Assembly (NCBI GenBank): GCA_965153355.1
Contig: OZ231126.1
Location: forward strand, 103,850,001 to 103,914,000
Reading direction: 5' to 3'
DNA length: 64,000 nt
DNA from: Flaccisagitta enflata
Taxonomy: Eukaryota > Chaetognatha > Sagittoidea > Aphragmophora
Position 1 is the first letter of the stretch. Every line of letters starts with the position of its first letter. Both the position numbers and the translations under genes were made by a program. The notes under the pieces are model-generated. The model was not told where the DNA came from. It saw only the letters and a program-made list of their open reading frames with translations, and made no database searches. This document shows, in pieces, positions 12,091 through 24,039 of the stretch.

Positions 12091-13079
12091 CAGTTGCTGC
12101 CCAAATACTTGATCAGCCTTACTACTGCCCCTGTCCAACCGCACGGAATTAGGGAAACCATGTATCTCGCCTTGTTTTTTCAAATTCAATGCGTTTGATG
12201 ATGATGGTAAAAGAAAGTTCACATATGATTTTTTTCTCATGTATTTCTGTTTATCATTAACAGGGCATGTTCTTTCTTCAGAGTTATATCTTTGTGCCAT
12301 TTTTAACAAAAAACTACTACTTTTTGCCAAAAAAAAGTGCTTCTAATTTTTATAGCTCGCAAGAGGGTAAAACGAAGTTGATATTCTTATTTCTTAATCT
12401 ACACCTTTTTTAGGACTAGTGTGCAAAAAATTCAAGACGGTTACTTTTTTTTTTCAAAGGGTTTTGGGCTACCTATCAAGTCTCCGTGTAAGCATGTGTG
12501 TCATGTGTGTAATATGTCTCCTTGAGTGTGCCTATGTATCATGTCTCCTAGTGAATGCCCTTGTATTATGTATCCGGTCTCCTTCTGAATGACTGATCAT
12601 CAAGTCTTGCGCGTGCGAGTATTAAGTCTACTCAGCGATGTATGGCAGCTTGGAGCCTAGGGACTTCAAAGCCAATTCCAAGCACGACAGCAAATCTAAG
12701 CACGACAGCCTTTTAACTGATTTGCTATGATTCCCATGCGTTCTAAGCCAAAACTAAATACAAAGTAAAAAAATAAAAGAGCGATTCTGATCTAGATGGT
12801 TATTTCTTTATCAAATAGATCAGTTTCATTTGATTTATACAATTTAGTGTATTGCACAAAAAAGTATGTACAAAAACTGTAAAGCAGGTAGGGGCAAAAC
12901 TCACTAATTATCAACACATATCTACCTAGCCCTTACATTATTTTGTTTTGTAAACTCGTTTTTCAATTCCCCCCATAGGATTTAATTCAATAATATTCTA
13001 TCCTGTTGTGTCTGTTTGTCTGTGAATCTGTCTGTCTGTCTGATTGTCTTTCTGATTGTCTGTCTATCTTTTTGTCAGC

Positions 13080-13082
<3 letters not shown>

Positions 13083-13130
<48 letters not shown>
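13083..13130 (+). repeat. (CT)n microsatellite
   Basis: A CT run of about 45 bp preceded by TGTCTGTCTG-type sequence. The four overlapping short ORFs here are repeat artefacts. Confidence 0.95.
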
Positions 13131-13439
13131 CGTCTCTTCAATTTTTTTTCACAACACATTTTCAAGCCCGACAAACTTTCAAGCCCGACAGTAGGGACGT
13201 CACGTGATGTCCCTGAAGTCCCTTGCCATACATGGCTGAGTCTACTTGTACGCACGGGTGTATCATGTATGTTTTTACAAATTATATATTATATCTAATA
13301 AATTATATATAATTTGTATATTGCAGTCTGCCTGCATGAGGCCAGGAGCACAAATATTTCACGTTGAGACAGAAAAATATTACCTCAAAATGAGCCTATT
13401 CAACACTCATGTTTTAATGAAGTCGTTCACAGCACTATG

Positions 13440-14770
13440 CATCCTGGAAACCGCCAGGACGATTTTTGGATAACTGTAAGTTTCTTTTTTGTTTTGTATA
13501 GTCCAGAGGTTCAGGAAGCAAGAACCAACCATCAAAAAATATTTCATTTGGCACTTTTTGAAAAAATTCCAAAATTGATAATCTTTTATCTTTTGTTGCA
13601 CACAGAATTTACTGAGCACATAGAAACTCTTTTTGGATAGCATATTTGAATTCCTGATATAATTTCCTTTCAGTTGTCCAGTGGCACTACATATTTTTAT
13701 GAAAAAATAAAATTTTCATTGTTTCAGCCATTTTGTAACAATAACTTTGAAAAATGAAAATTTTATTTCTTTACAGAAATATACAGTGTGACCTAATGAA
13801 CAAAAGGAAATTACGTCGGGAATTCAAATATGTTACCAAAAACTATTTTCAACTTACCTAGCAAATTTTGTTCAGTACATGTCGTCTAGACTTGGAAATA
13901 AGGGGATTTAATTACAGGAAAACAAACAAACTTAAGAGCTTGATATTTGAAATATAAACTAATAAAAGAATGCTTTTTTGCCCATGGGTGTTGGTTGCCA
14001 TGGAAACACATTTCCATACATCAACGCTAAAGTATCAATATTTTGAGAAATTTTTTGAAGGAACAATGTTTAAAATAAAATTCGCTACAACTTTCCCATA
14101 ATATGTTCTGTAAAAATATCGCTAGTTTGATGGTTGCTAGGGAGCATCACAGGGCTGTCACACATAGTTACCCTCCTTAGCAATGGCTTAACGAGCAAAA
14201 TTCTTACAGAACATACTGTGGGAAAATTGTGGCAAATTTTATTTCAAACAATGTTCCTTCAAAAAATTTCTTAAAATATTGATACTTTTGTATAAATACA
14301 TGAAAATGTGTTTCCATGGCGACCAACACCCGTAGGCAATAAGGCATCCTTTTATTAGTCTATATTCCTAATATCAGTTTTTTAAGTATACAGTTAAACC
14401 CCATTCTAACAGACCCGCCACTAACGGAATTCCGCCTATTACAGACACAAATTCACCGTCCCTTCCAGTTAATTTCTTTTATTTCCTTTGTTGGTAATAA
14501 CAAAAGTCCGCCTATAACAGAAGAAAACTGTTGGTCCTCTTAAATCCATTAGAGCGGGGTTCAACTGTATTTGTCTTCTTGTGATGAATTCCCCCATATT
14601 TCCAAGTCTAGACGACATATACTGTATGCAAAACAAAGTGCAAAATTGTCAATTTTGGATTTTTTTCAAAAAAGTGCCCAATGAAATATCTTTTAATGAT
14701 TGGATCTTGATTCTTGGACCTATAGATTGTATAAAACAGGATGCATAGTGACAGGAAAACTGATTTGAGA
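13440..14770. mobile_element. Foldback (palindromic) element, about 1.3 kb, with a nested pogo-like MITE
   Basis: The left arm (about 13490-13610, with AAAAATATTTCATTTGG and TTTTTGAAAAAATTCCAAAATTGA) matches the reverse complement of about 14640-14750. An inner pair GTCGTCTAGACTTGGAAATA (about 13880) and TATTTCCAAGTCTAGACGAC (about 14597) forms a second inverted pair. Smaller inverted pairs lie between, such as TGGTTGCCATGGAAACACATTT and its complement. No coding capacity. A related element is at 58290-59310. Confidence 0.7.
14391..14567. mobile_element. pogo/Tigger-like MITE, TA TSD
   Basis: TIRs CAGTTAAACCCC at the left and GGGGTTCAACTG at the right, each flanked by TA (14389-14390 and 14568-14569). 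The inside has the paired CCGCC(T)ATAACAGA motif. A sister copy is at 54138-54293. The TA target and CAGTTgAACCCC ends fit the pogo branch of Tc1/mariner; no transposase is present. Confidence 0.75.
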
Positions 14771-15189
14771 CTAATAACATAATCTGTGTTCACACTTCTC
14801 AAGCCTCTTACACATACAGTAACCACACAGTAGCGGCAAGAAGCTATCTAATTGCGCCATGTCACTGCTAAATTAGGGCCTCATCTAAGAAGGAAATATT
14901 ACAATTTAGTCAAAACATGCAAGTGCGGTTTAATTAGGAAAGAGCAAAAAAAAACATGCAACAACTTCGCAAGTAGAGAGTAAACAATTTAAATAGCAGA
15001 ACGACCCAAATTGATGCCATCTTAGACAAAGGTAAAGTAGACGTTGATGACGATTGGGGAAGAAACAGCCGCTCAATAACGTTTCAAATTTGAGCTTGGC
15101 GGCGGTTTGTGGAAAGCGTTCGAAAGTCACGTCGGCGGGCTGCTCGGCGGTCGAGAAGGGCTGTGCCGCAAGGGAGATGATAGTCAAGG

Positions 15190-15835
15190 TACTGATGTTA
15201 AAAGGGTCCAGAAACGTGTAAAAAGCGTGATATAATTTCATCCACTTATCAAAAGTCCAATTTTAGGATGGGGAATCAGCTCAGACCATAAAAAAAAATT
15301 CTGCGGTCAATATTTGAGACGTTACTGCTGCATATCTCAGGTCAAAAGGCCATATAAGGTAAAAATTTCAAAGAAAGAAATTTGAAAATCTGATTGCAGA
15401 TTCAGAATCCTTGCAAAAAACTACTGAAGGAAAGTGCCTTTCTTTTTGTGATATTCCTTGTAGAACACTGTCAAAATTATCATCAAACATCAATATAACC
15501 AAAATTTTGAATACAAAAGCAAATTTGACCCAAAAATAACCTTTAAAGTTAAATTAGACCATATTCTAGTTGGAATATCAAAGACACTTTCTTAAGAAAC
15601 TTTTTTGCAAGGATTTTGAATCAGCAATCAGATTTTCAAATTTTCCACTTTAAAATTTTGACCTTATATGGCTTTTTGACCTGAGATATGCAGCGATAGC
15701 ATCCCAATTCTTAACAGGAGAATTTTTTTGATGGTCTGAGCTGATTCCCCACCCTAAAATTGGTCTTGTGACAAATGGATGAAATTAGATTATGCATTTA
15801 AAACATTTCTGGACCCTGTTAGTACTGATGTACAT
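15190..15835. mobile_element. Foldback MITE, about 0.65 kb
   Basis: Arms of more than 200 bp: GGGTCCAGAAACGTGT...ATAATTTCATCC at the left matches the reverse complement of about 15772-15830. The match continues inward through GGGGAATCAGCTCAGACCAT and CATATCTCAGGTCAAAA to about 15410/15610. Loop of about 200 bp. No coding capacity. Confidence 0.7.
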
Positions 15836-15839
15836 TCTT

Positions 15840-17385
15840 CCAGTTTTCACGAAGCTGAAGCTCGTTGGCAACTTTCCAGAATGTTGCAAATTCGCGGCAG
15901 GCGGCGGTTCGTCGAGCCCGATATTTGGTTGAGTGGACGAGCAGCTTGGCGGTCGAGAGGGGTCGTCACAAGACTGGATACGTTAGATGCAAGGTGATAC
16001 ACATGTATACCAAATTTCACGATGATTGGTGAACGTTTCAAAGTCCGCGCGATCGGCGGTCTTTGTGGACGTCACGGAAGTCGCGTTGACAAGGCGCTGG
16101 AGTCAGTGATGAACAAGATGAACAATGGGTCATGTACTCCTCCTTGTCGTGGTTGACGGCCTCAAGTTGAGTCGTTTGGGCCTAAGGCGTGGTCATCGGA
16201 AAGGTGCCATGCCGCCTGTGAGGTTGTGAAACTTTGAAGTTGAGTAGGGTTCGACAACGAGCTGTTGGATGGCTGGGGATGCGTTGGACGATTGTGGTGC
16301 TGCAGATGGACGTCCTGAACGTGTCCTGACAGCGATGGACGGCCTCGGATTCGTGGTTGACCCGTGGTGATGCATTGGAGTTGACAAATGCTGGAATACA
16401 AACAGGGAAATAGTGGATGATGACAGAGTTCCAAAGGTGCTGCTTTGGATGATGATTAGTTTTAGTTTAAAGTAGGATTGGGCTAGAGCTCGAGATCGCG
16501 ATCACAATGTCACTGACGACAATAGGATTTGTCAGGAGAAGGGAGACAGAAGAACCATGGACAGGTCAAGCAGGAATCTTCTTGAGTCGAGGGAGAGTTT
16601 CATACTTATAAACTTTGTCTGTCTTAGAGTCGGTTAAGGGGTAATGATAATTCTAATTAATAAATAACTAATTACACTATCTGTTCGGCTCACCCTATTG
16701 ACAGGTTCGGTGTTCCTGCACCGAACCCCCTGAACATCACTTCGTGTGTATGTGTATCATGTCTTTGTGCGTATATGTACCACGCGAATCCAAAAAAAAA
16801 AAAAAAGACGCACCTCTTTATTTGATAATGAAACAGATATAAAAAACAATTTTAGATATTTTTTGTTGTCATATTGAACAATTAACAAAAAATCTTTCAT
16901 TCTAGACCAATCCCAGGTCTGTATCTCAAACGGTTTAGGAGCTAGAGCTCTGCAAAAAGAAGCACTATTTTACTAAAATGCAATTTTTACATAGGGATTG
17001 CAAAACTGAAATAGGCTAAGTTTTTACTCAAACTTATGCCATTTCTAAACAAAAAAAGATAGCAATTCCAGATTGGCGCTAAATAAAAGTGCTTTGAAAG
17101 GGCTTCAAAATGGTCTAAGATTTTGTTTAGTTTTTTAAACATTTAGTAGCTCAATTAATCATTTAAAAGTGCGTCTTTTTTTTTTATTTACGCGGTATGA
17201 GTATCATGTCTCCGTGTAAATATGAGTCATGTCTCCGTATGCGTGCATCGCTACTCCATGCCGATGTGACGCGATACACATGCCAAAACACAAGGTGACG
17301 TTACATACAGGCACAAACACAAATAGAGACACCGAGGAACACGCAGACAGAGGCGGCGACATAATTTGCCGTAAGCAGCGGAGAT
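15840..17385. other. Non-coding stretch, no gene seen
   Basis: Moderately GC-rich at 15860-16500 and then AT-rich. Short ORFs on both strands have no family character. An A14 run at about 16791 and a T10 run near 17178, each beside GACGCACCTCTTTATTT or its approximate complement, mark another small inverted-repeat element at about 16790-17200. Confidence 0.45.
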
Positions 17386-17387
17386 CC

Positions 17388-17390
<3 letters not shown>

Positions 17391-17465
<75 letters not shown>
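17391..17465 (+). repeat. (GA)n microsatellite
   Basis: An uninterrupted AG run of about 65 bp followed by AAAGAGAGAGA. Overlapping ORFs are artefacts. Confidence 0.95.
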
Positions 17466-18433
17466 TCTGAGACAGGCGGAACATTTGTCGATCACTCATG
17501 ATTTTCATAGAGAGCTAGACTCACCTCACTTCACAGAGAATGACCGATGGGGAAGAAATTGAAAAGAAACCGAGTTGATTCTGCTTGTGATCGCGATTTG
17601 GAATGAACGGGAGATGAGATGTGCACGATATCCAGCTGGACAAAGGACAAAATCACGTTGTCTTAAAATGCTCGCACAAAGTAGCCTATTTGGGTGCTTC
17701 AACTAGCAAAATTTTGGAGTATACCTTCACGCTATTTAAGTAATATTGAGAAACAAAAATCACAAAGAGGATTATTTTTTTTTATCAAAATTCCTTCTGT
17801 TTTTTTTTTGCCTTCAAAATCCCACACAAATCCCTAAAATTTGCAAAATCCTGTATAATTAATTAATTATATTACTCAAAGAAAAATTAATTATTTAAAA
17901 AAATCAAAGTATTTATGAGAATAAACTAAAATATCAAAATAAAAACTGTAAAAGAGCTTACTTAAAAGGATAATAATAATTCTACAAAAAAAAAGAAGAA
18001 ATTGATTTTTTGCTAATTCAAAGTGTCAGCCTATTGATTTTTTCCAATTAAAGTTAAGTCCTCTAAATCAAATTACAAAAAAAGATGAATAATTAAAAAA
18101 AAAGCTTCAAAATTACAGTCCCCGACTGGGGACTGTAATTTTTGAAGCTTTCTCGTTGCGTAAACGCAACTCGAGAAGATACACTACAAGACAGCAATTT
18201 CAAGAAGAAAAAAAATATTGTTTTAATGATGACAAAACTTGACAATGATAACAATAGTGGATGATGATGACAACAATGAATGATAATGACAACCAAAATC
18301 TAAGGAAAAAATGTTTAAGAATTGTTTCAAAAAAAAAAATTCAAAAAAAAAAAAATTTCAAAAAAATATTTCAAAAAAAAAAAAAAATTTTTTAAACTTT
18401 GCAAAAAAATTTCAAAAAATTTTTTTTTCAAAA

Positions 18434-19043
18434 AATTTGATAGTTGAAGTTGATGGCAGTAGTCGAAGATGATGATAGTAGATGAGGATGATGACAGTAG
18501 TTGAAAATAATGACAGTAGTTGAAAATAATGACAGTAGTTGAAGATGATGACAGTAGTTGAAGATGATGACAGTAGTTGAAGATAATGACAGTAGTTGAA
18601 GATGATGACAGTAGTTGAAGATGATGACAGTAGTTGAAGATGATGACAGTAGTTGAAGATGATGACAGTAGTTGAAGATGATGACAGTAGTTGAAGATGA
18701 TGACAGTAGTTGAAGATGATGACAGTAGTTGAAGATGATGAAAGTAGTTGAAGATGATGACAGTAGTTGAAGAGGATGACAGTAGTTGAAGATGATGACA
18801 GTAGTTGAAGATGATGACAGTAGTTGAAGATGACGACAGTAGTTGAAGATAATGACAGTAGTTGAAGATAATGACAGTAGCTGAAGATAATGACAGTAGT
18901 TGAAGATAATGACAGTAGTTGAAGATAATGACAGTAGTTGAAGATAATGACAGTAGTTGAAGATAATGACAGTAGTTGAAGATAATGACAGTAGTTGAAG
19001 ATAATGACAGTAGTTGAAGATAATGACAGTAGTTGAAGATGAA
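18434..19043 (+). repeat. 19-bp minisatellite, about 30 copies
   Basis: Unit AGTTGAAGATGATGACAGT with G/A variants (GATGATG and GATAATG blocks). Because 19 is not a multiple of 3, all minus frames stay open for long stretches and give two false overlapping proteins with a 19-residue period. No real coding signal. Confidence 0.95.
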
Positions 19044-20300
19044 TCTTGAAATCCATGATGGCAAACCTAAAGAAAAATCAGAATGTAATAAATGAGCAAG
19101 CAAGTAAAATTCATCAACTCCAATCCTCAATATAAATCGCCCAAGTCCTAGTAACATATCACTACATTAATAAGCTAATATCTTATAAACCAGACTTCAG
19201 ATTTAATTCGAATTTTACAGGGGCAGTTCAATTAATATCCTTTACTTGTATACCAAATTAAAAAATAATTCACATAACTTTACTACCCTTTGCCTATGTA
19301 AACTGCCCAAGTCCTAGTAACACATTACTACATAAATAAGCTATTATCTCATAAACTAGGCTTCAGATTTTATTCGAATTTTGCAGGGGTTGTTTAATTA
19401 CTACCCTCTACTTATATACCAAATCAAAAAAAAATTCACATAGTTTTACTTCCCTCTACCTATGTAAATCGCCTAAGTCCTAGTAACATATTACTACTTA
19501 AATAAGCTAATATCTCCTAAACCAGACTTCAGATTTAATTCGAATTTTGCAGGGCTTGATTATTTAGTACCCATTACTTGTATACTAAATTAAAAAAAAA
19601 TTCACACAGTTTTACTACCCTCTGCCTATGTAAATCGCCAAAGTCCAGTAAAATATTACTACAAAAATAATAGGCAAAGGGTAGTAAAAGTTTATGAATT
19701 TTTTTGAAAATTGGTACACAAGCTCCTATTGACCTATTAACAACACCAGCAAAGTTTCATAAAATTCTGAAGTCTGGATCCAAAATTATGAGAAGGTTTT
19801 AAACGACGACGACAAACAGACTACACGATCACTGCTATCATATAGTCACCGACGAAAACTGTTCGTCGGGGACAAAAATGTAAAATTTTAAAGATTGACT
19901 ACTCTATATTAGGTAAAAAGGGTGAAAAGAAACAACCAACTTTTGTTATGTAAAGCACCCAAGTAGCCTATAAGACATTATGCATATTAATATTCCCGCT
20001 CAAGACTAGACAAAGCATTGACATGTCAAACACAAAATTGACACACCTGGCACTGCGTCAGGCTGAATAGAATTAGGACTGCTGACAGATGCTTCAATCT
20101 TGAGCCCCAGATGACTGCAACTGAAGTTAAACTTTCTCATGACGAGCCGCGATGTACAGGGGTTGCTGACGAACATTTTTGGTGACTGTTGGTTGATGCT
20201 GTGAGACATAAAGAACGAGAATCAGAGTTGGATGAGAGAGCAACCTAGATATTTTGCTCTCATTTCCCCTCACTTTCCTTTGCTCTAGTTTACCCTGGGC
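19044..20300. other. Non-coding, with four degenerate ~170-bp direct repeats
   Basis: Copies of the phrase AAGTCCTAGTAACATATTACTAC followed by ATAAGCTAATATCT and CTTCAGATTTAATTCGAATTTTGCAGGG occur at about 19141, 19310, 19471 and (shortened) 19630. They form an old tandem array. No gene seen. Confidence 0.6.
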
Positions 20301-21062
20301 TTTTCTTTGCTCTCATTTCCCCTCACATTCCTTTGCTCTCATTTCCCCTCACTCTCCTTTTCTTCTTGTTTGTTCTCAGCTTCCCCCTCGCTCTCAGCTT
20401 CTACTTCGCTCTCAGCTTCCCCCACACTCTCACCTTCCCCCTCACTTTCAGCCTCCCTCTCACTCTCAGCCTCCCCCCTCACTCTCAGCTTCCACCTTGC
20501 TCTCAGCTTCCTCCTCGCTCTCAGCTTCCTCCTCGCTCTCAGCTTCCTCCTCGCTCTCAGCTTCCTCCTCGCTCTCAGCTTTCCCCTCGCTCTCAGCTTC
20601 CCCCTCACAATCAGCTGCCCCCTCGCTCTCAGCTTCCCCCTCGCTCTCAGCTTCCCCCTCGCTCTCAGCTTCCCCCTCGCTCTCAGCTTCCCCCTCGCTC
20701 TCAGCTTCCCCCTCGCTCTCAGCTTCCCCCTCGCTCTCAGCTTCCCCTCGCTCTCAGCTTCCCCCTCGCTCTCAGCTTCCCCCTCGCTCTCAGCTTCCCC
20801 CTCGCTCTCAGCTTCCCCCTCGCTCTCAGCTTCCCCCTCGCTCTCAGCTTCCCCCTCGCTCTCAGCTTCCCCCTCACTCTCAGCTTCGCCTTGGTCTGTT
20901 TCCCCCTCACTCTGTTTCCCCCTGGCTCTCAGCTTCCCCCTTAGCTTTTAGTTTCCCCCTCGCTCTCAGCTTCCCACTCGACCCTCGCTCTCGGCTTCCC
21001 CCTAAAAGGTCGCTCTTGGCTTTCCCCCTACTCTCGGCTTCCCCCTCGCTCTCGGCTGCCCC
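20255..21062 (+). repeat. 18-bp minisatellite (CAGCTTCCCCCTCGCTCT)n
   Basis: The core at about 20460-20880 is nearly perfect, with degenerate borders. As 18 is a multiple of 3, all three frames of one strand stay open (for example a SASPSL repeat), giving false proteins of 200-278 residues. There is no start context, domain or splice signal that supports translation. Confidence 0.95.
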
Positions 21063-21064
21063 CT

Positions 21065-21650
21065 CACTAAGACCTCTTAAAATTGACTGAAGACAAGGAA
21101 AGATACATGATCATGGTGAAACCGGGTGCGCCGATCGCCGAGTGACGCTTTTAATTTAGCCGAGGCGGTGCGTAGATTCCAATGATTAACACCAAGTCCA
21201 AGTTACCAACGGTCTGAAACGTCAATGTATCAAAGCACATCCGCTGAAACGAGATGTCTACACGACGACGAATGTCGATGATGCTTTGAGTCAGAGAACA
21301 GATTCGCTTCTTTGAAAAGCGTATTTATTCTTCGAGATGTGTATTTATTTTTTATCGCCAACCAGCAATGATCGTAACCTCGTCGTTCTGTCTGCTCGAA
21401 CGTGAAATGAGAAGCAGAATTTCTGCTGCAGAAAGCTGGCTCTGCAGTTCAGATTGCTATTTTGTTCACGATTTTCATGAGAACAGCTGCCCATAAAATT
21501 CAAATAGTCCCTGTCTTTGATGTAGAAATGTAACGATCGACTTATTAGATAAGAAAATTCAGCTGTCTTATCAAAGTACATGTATCAAGAACTTTTGATG
21601 ATACCACATATTCATCATGTTCATTTGATTTGAAGATTGACCCTTTCACC
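21065..21650. other. Right part of the 11-kb insertion, nothing recognised
   Basis: Unique-looking non-coding sequence up to the right TIR (about 21650-21684). A 78-codon minus ORF at 21345-21581 has no family features. Confidence 0.4.
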
Positions 21651-21684
21651 CTTTCCCTCGCATGCCGAAGCTCGACATCAACCT

Positions 21685-22440
21685 TTATCAGATGGATCTT
21701 CGTTTGAGAGAGCTATTAGAAAAACCTAATGAATTGTTTGGAGGTTGTTCTATAGTTATGTTTGGAGACCCTCTACAATTGAGACCTGTTATGGGCAAGT
21801 ACATATTTGAATTACCCCGTTCTAAAGAATATCATGCATCTTTTTACATTGAATCTCTTTGGAGCACATTTGGAGCCCTTCAATTGAGAACAAACCATAG
21901 ACAAGGGGAAGATTTTGATTATGCTGAGGTCCTAAATAGAATCAGAACTGGCTCTCAAACTGACAAAGATTATGAACTACTTGAACAAAGAGTAAGACCA
22001 TTAAACCATGGTGATATCCCCAAGAATGCTCTTTATGTTACAAGCTTAAATCGAGATGTAAATATGATAAATGAAAGTAGTCTTGAAGCGATTAATACAA
22101 AGCTTTATGAAATTCCTGCTTTAGTTAAAAGTGCTGCTCAAAAGGAAGTCAATGCAAGGATGAATAGTGATGATTCAATTTCTAATACACCACTTCAAAA
22201 ATTGCTGAAACTGAAAGTTGGTGCAAAAGTTATGTTGACTTACAATGTAGATGTTATTGATTCACTTACTAATGGTGCAATGGGAGAAGTAGTTGGTTTT
22301 CAATTTTCAAAGAATGATATTATAAAAAATGTTTTGGTCCATTTTAAGAATGAAAAGGTTGGAAAAAATAAACGAAAAAACTGTGCTCATCTTCAGGAAA
22401 AGTTTCCTGGCATTCCTGTGACTCCTATTGAAAAAATTGA
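21685..22440 (+). CDS. Helentron ORF2: middle part of the PIF1-type helicase
   Basis: The frame continues from ADMF (10519) with YQMDLRLREL. Helicase motifs in order: motif III FGDPLQLRPV (about 21763-21792), motif IV-like LRTNHRQ...FAEVL-type segment (LQLRTNHRQGEDFDYAEVL), then LKVGAKVMLTYNVDVIDSL and TNGAMGEVVGF, the usual PIF1/Helitron motif V region. The segment ends at IEKIE where the next insertion begins at 22441. The apparent ATG at 21662 lies in the TIR of the insertion and is not a start. Confidence 0.85.
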
Positions 22441-24039
22441 AGACAGGAGACAACGCCCCTCGCGACCTCTCACGCTGATAAGGTAGAACTAGGAAAACAT
22501 AAGATCTCGTTCTGAGCCTAGAGGTTGAGTAAGGTAGCAATTTTTGAGTCGGCTCCTTAGCTGAAGTGCTGATGAGTGAATTGAAAGAGTTTTTGGACTT
22601 AGGTTATAGAATTTGACTGCAAAAAACTCAATTGGAAGTAATATACGATATTTATGCAAATTTGGTCAAAAAGTAGTGGAGTTGGCTTGAGGACAATATC
22701 AGGAAAAAACAAACTGGTGGATTTGGATTTTTTTAGCCCAAATCCCTTAAGTAACATCTAATAAGCATAACCCAAGTTCAGGATACCTTGGGAAAATTCA
22801 TTTTTTGGATATATTGATGATAGATTTGGGGTTGTCAAGCTTCAAAAATCCATATTTGACAAAGTAGTGGTAGGTAAAAGGGGTAAATTGGTCATTTTGT
22901 AGGCAGTTCAGCCCAAAATTCCATTTTTTAGTCAAAGTATAATGTTCAAGGAGGATGTACACCAAAAATCATCAATATGGTTGCATTTTTACAACTGTGA
23001 CACAGCTTTGAAAATGCTCAAAATACCCCCTAATGTTTCAGACTCAGCCTATTGTCTCCCTTCTTATAAGAGAATCTGGATAGTATCAAACCTGCATTTT
23101 TTGGCTTGTTTGTTTATTTTTTGACTAGGTAAACATGCTAACATGCGAACAAGTTAAAAATACCTTTAAAACCATTCATAGAACCCAAAATTTGAGAAAA
23201 ATCCACCAAATAAGGCTTAAATTCTCCTTAATTTGAACCTTCTCAAAATAAGAGCAAAATAGGGGTTTTTCAAGTCATTTTTGACCTGTTTTGGGCCTAG
23301 TATGTCTAGCAAATGGCCCCAATCTTATTTTTCAGCATTCTAAGTTCTCTTTTTCTCAGTTTCTGATGGTTTCAGATCAGTTTTTCAAAATATGTATAGT
23401 GACCCCCTCTTAATAAGACAGGAGACAACGCCCCTCGCGACCTCTCACGCTGATAAGGTAGAACTAGGAAAACATAAGATCTCGTTCTGAGCCTAGAGGT
23501 TGAGTAAGGTAGCAATTTTTGAGTCGGCTCCTTAGCTGAAGTGCTGATGAGTGGATTGAAAGAGTTTTTGGACTTAGGTTATAGAATTTGACTGCAAAAA
23601 ACTCAATTGGAAGTAATATACGATATTTATGCAAATTTGGTCAAAAAGTAGTGGAGTTGGCTTGAGGACAATATCAGGAAAAAACAAACTGGTGGATTTG
23701 GATTTTTTTAGCCCAAATCCCTTAAGTAACATCTAATAAGCATAACCTAAGTTCAGGATACCTTGGGAAAATTCATTTTTTGGATATATTGATGATAGAT
23801 TTGGGGTTGTCAAGCTTCAAAAATCCATATTTGACAAAGTAGTGGTAGGTAAAAGGGGTAAATTGGTCATTTTGTAGGCAGTTCAGCCCAAAATTCCATT
23901 TTTTAGTCAAAGTATAATGTTCAAGGAGGATGTACACCAAAAATCATCAATGTGGTTGCATTTTTACAACTGTGACACAGCTTTGAAAATGCTCAAAATA
24001 CCCCCTAATGTTTCAGACTCAGCCTATTGTCTCCCTTCT
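22441..24039. mobile_element. Insertion built of two 624-bp direct repeats around a 351-bp spacer
   Basis: 22441-23064 and 23416-24039 are the same 624 bp with only about three visible substitutions; 23065-23415 separates them. The outer ends are weak inverted repeats (AGACAGGAGACAA at the left, TTGTCTCCCTTCT at the right). GA lies on both sides, and removing the insert with one GA rejoins the helicase frame as KIE-FNFSM. The ends are not TG..CA, so this is not a typical LTR pair. No coding capacity. Confidence 0.75.

Larger units (their letters stand above)
10521..21684. mobile_element. 11.2-kb non-coding insertion with matching inverted ends, flanked by TT
   Basis: The left end reads AGGTTGATGTCGAC then TTTCGTCATGCGAGCGAAA. 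The right end reads, as reverse complement, AGGTTGATGTCGAG then CTTCGGCATGCGAGGGAAA. That is about 33 bp of near-perfect TIR. TT lies on both sides (10519-10520 and 21685-21686), and removing the insert with one TT rejoins the helicase frame. No credible transposase is visible; the inside is filled with microsatellites, minisatellites and nested foldback elements, so it is either a very large non-autonomous element or a small one swollen by later insertions. Confidence 0.7.

Noticed and set aside
18327-19157. Long minus-strand ORFs of 276 and 214 codons
   Set aside because: They are translations of the 19-bp minisatellite and repeat every 19 residues.
20254-21090. ORFs of 203-278 codons in all three + frames
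   Set aside because: They are translations of an 18-bp minisatellite; three open frames at once is a repeat signature.
22441-24039. LTR retrotransposon
   Set aside because: The 624-bp repeats lack TG..CA ends, no primer-binding site or polypurine tract is seen, and the spacer is only 351 bp.
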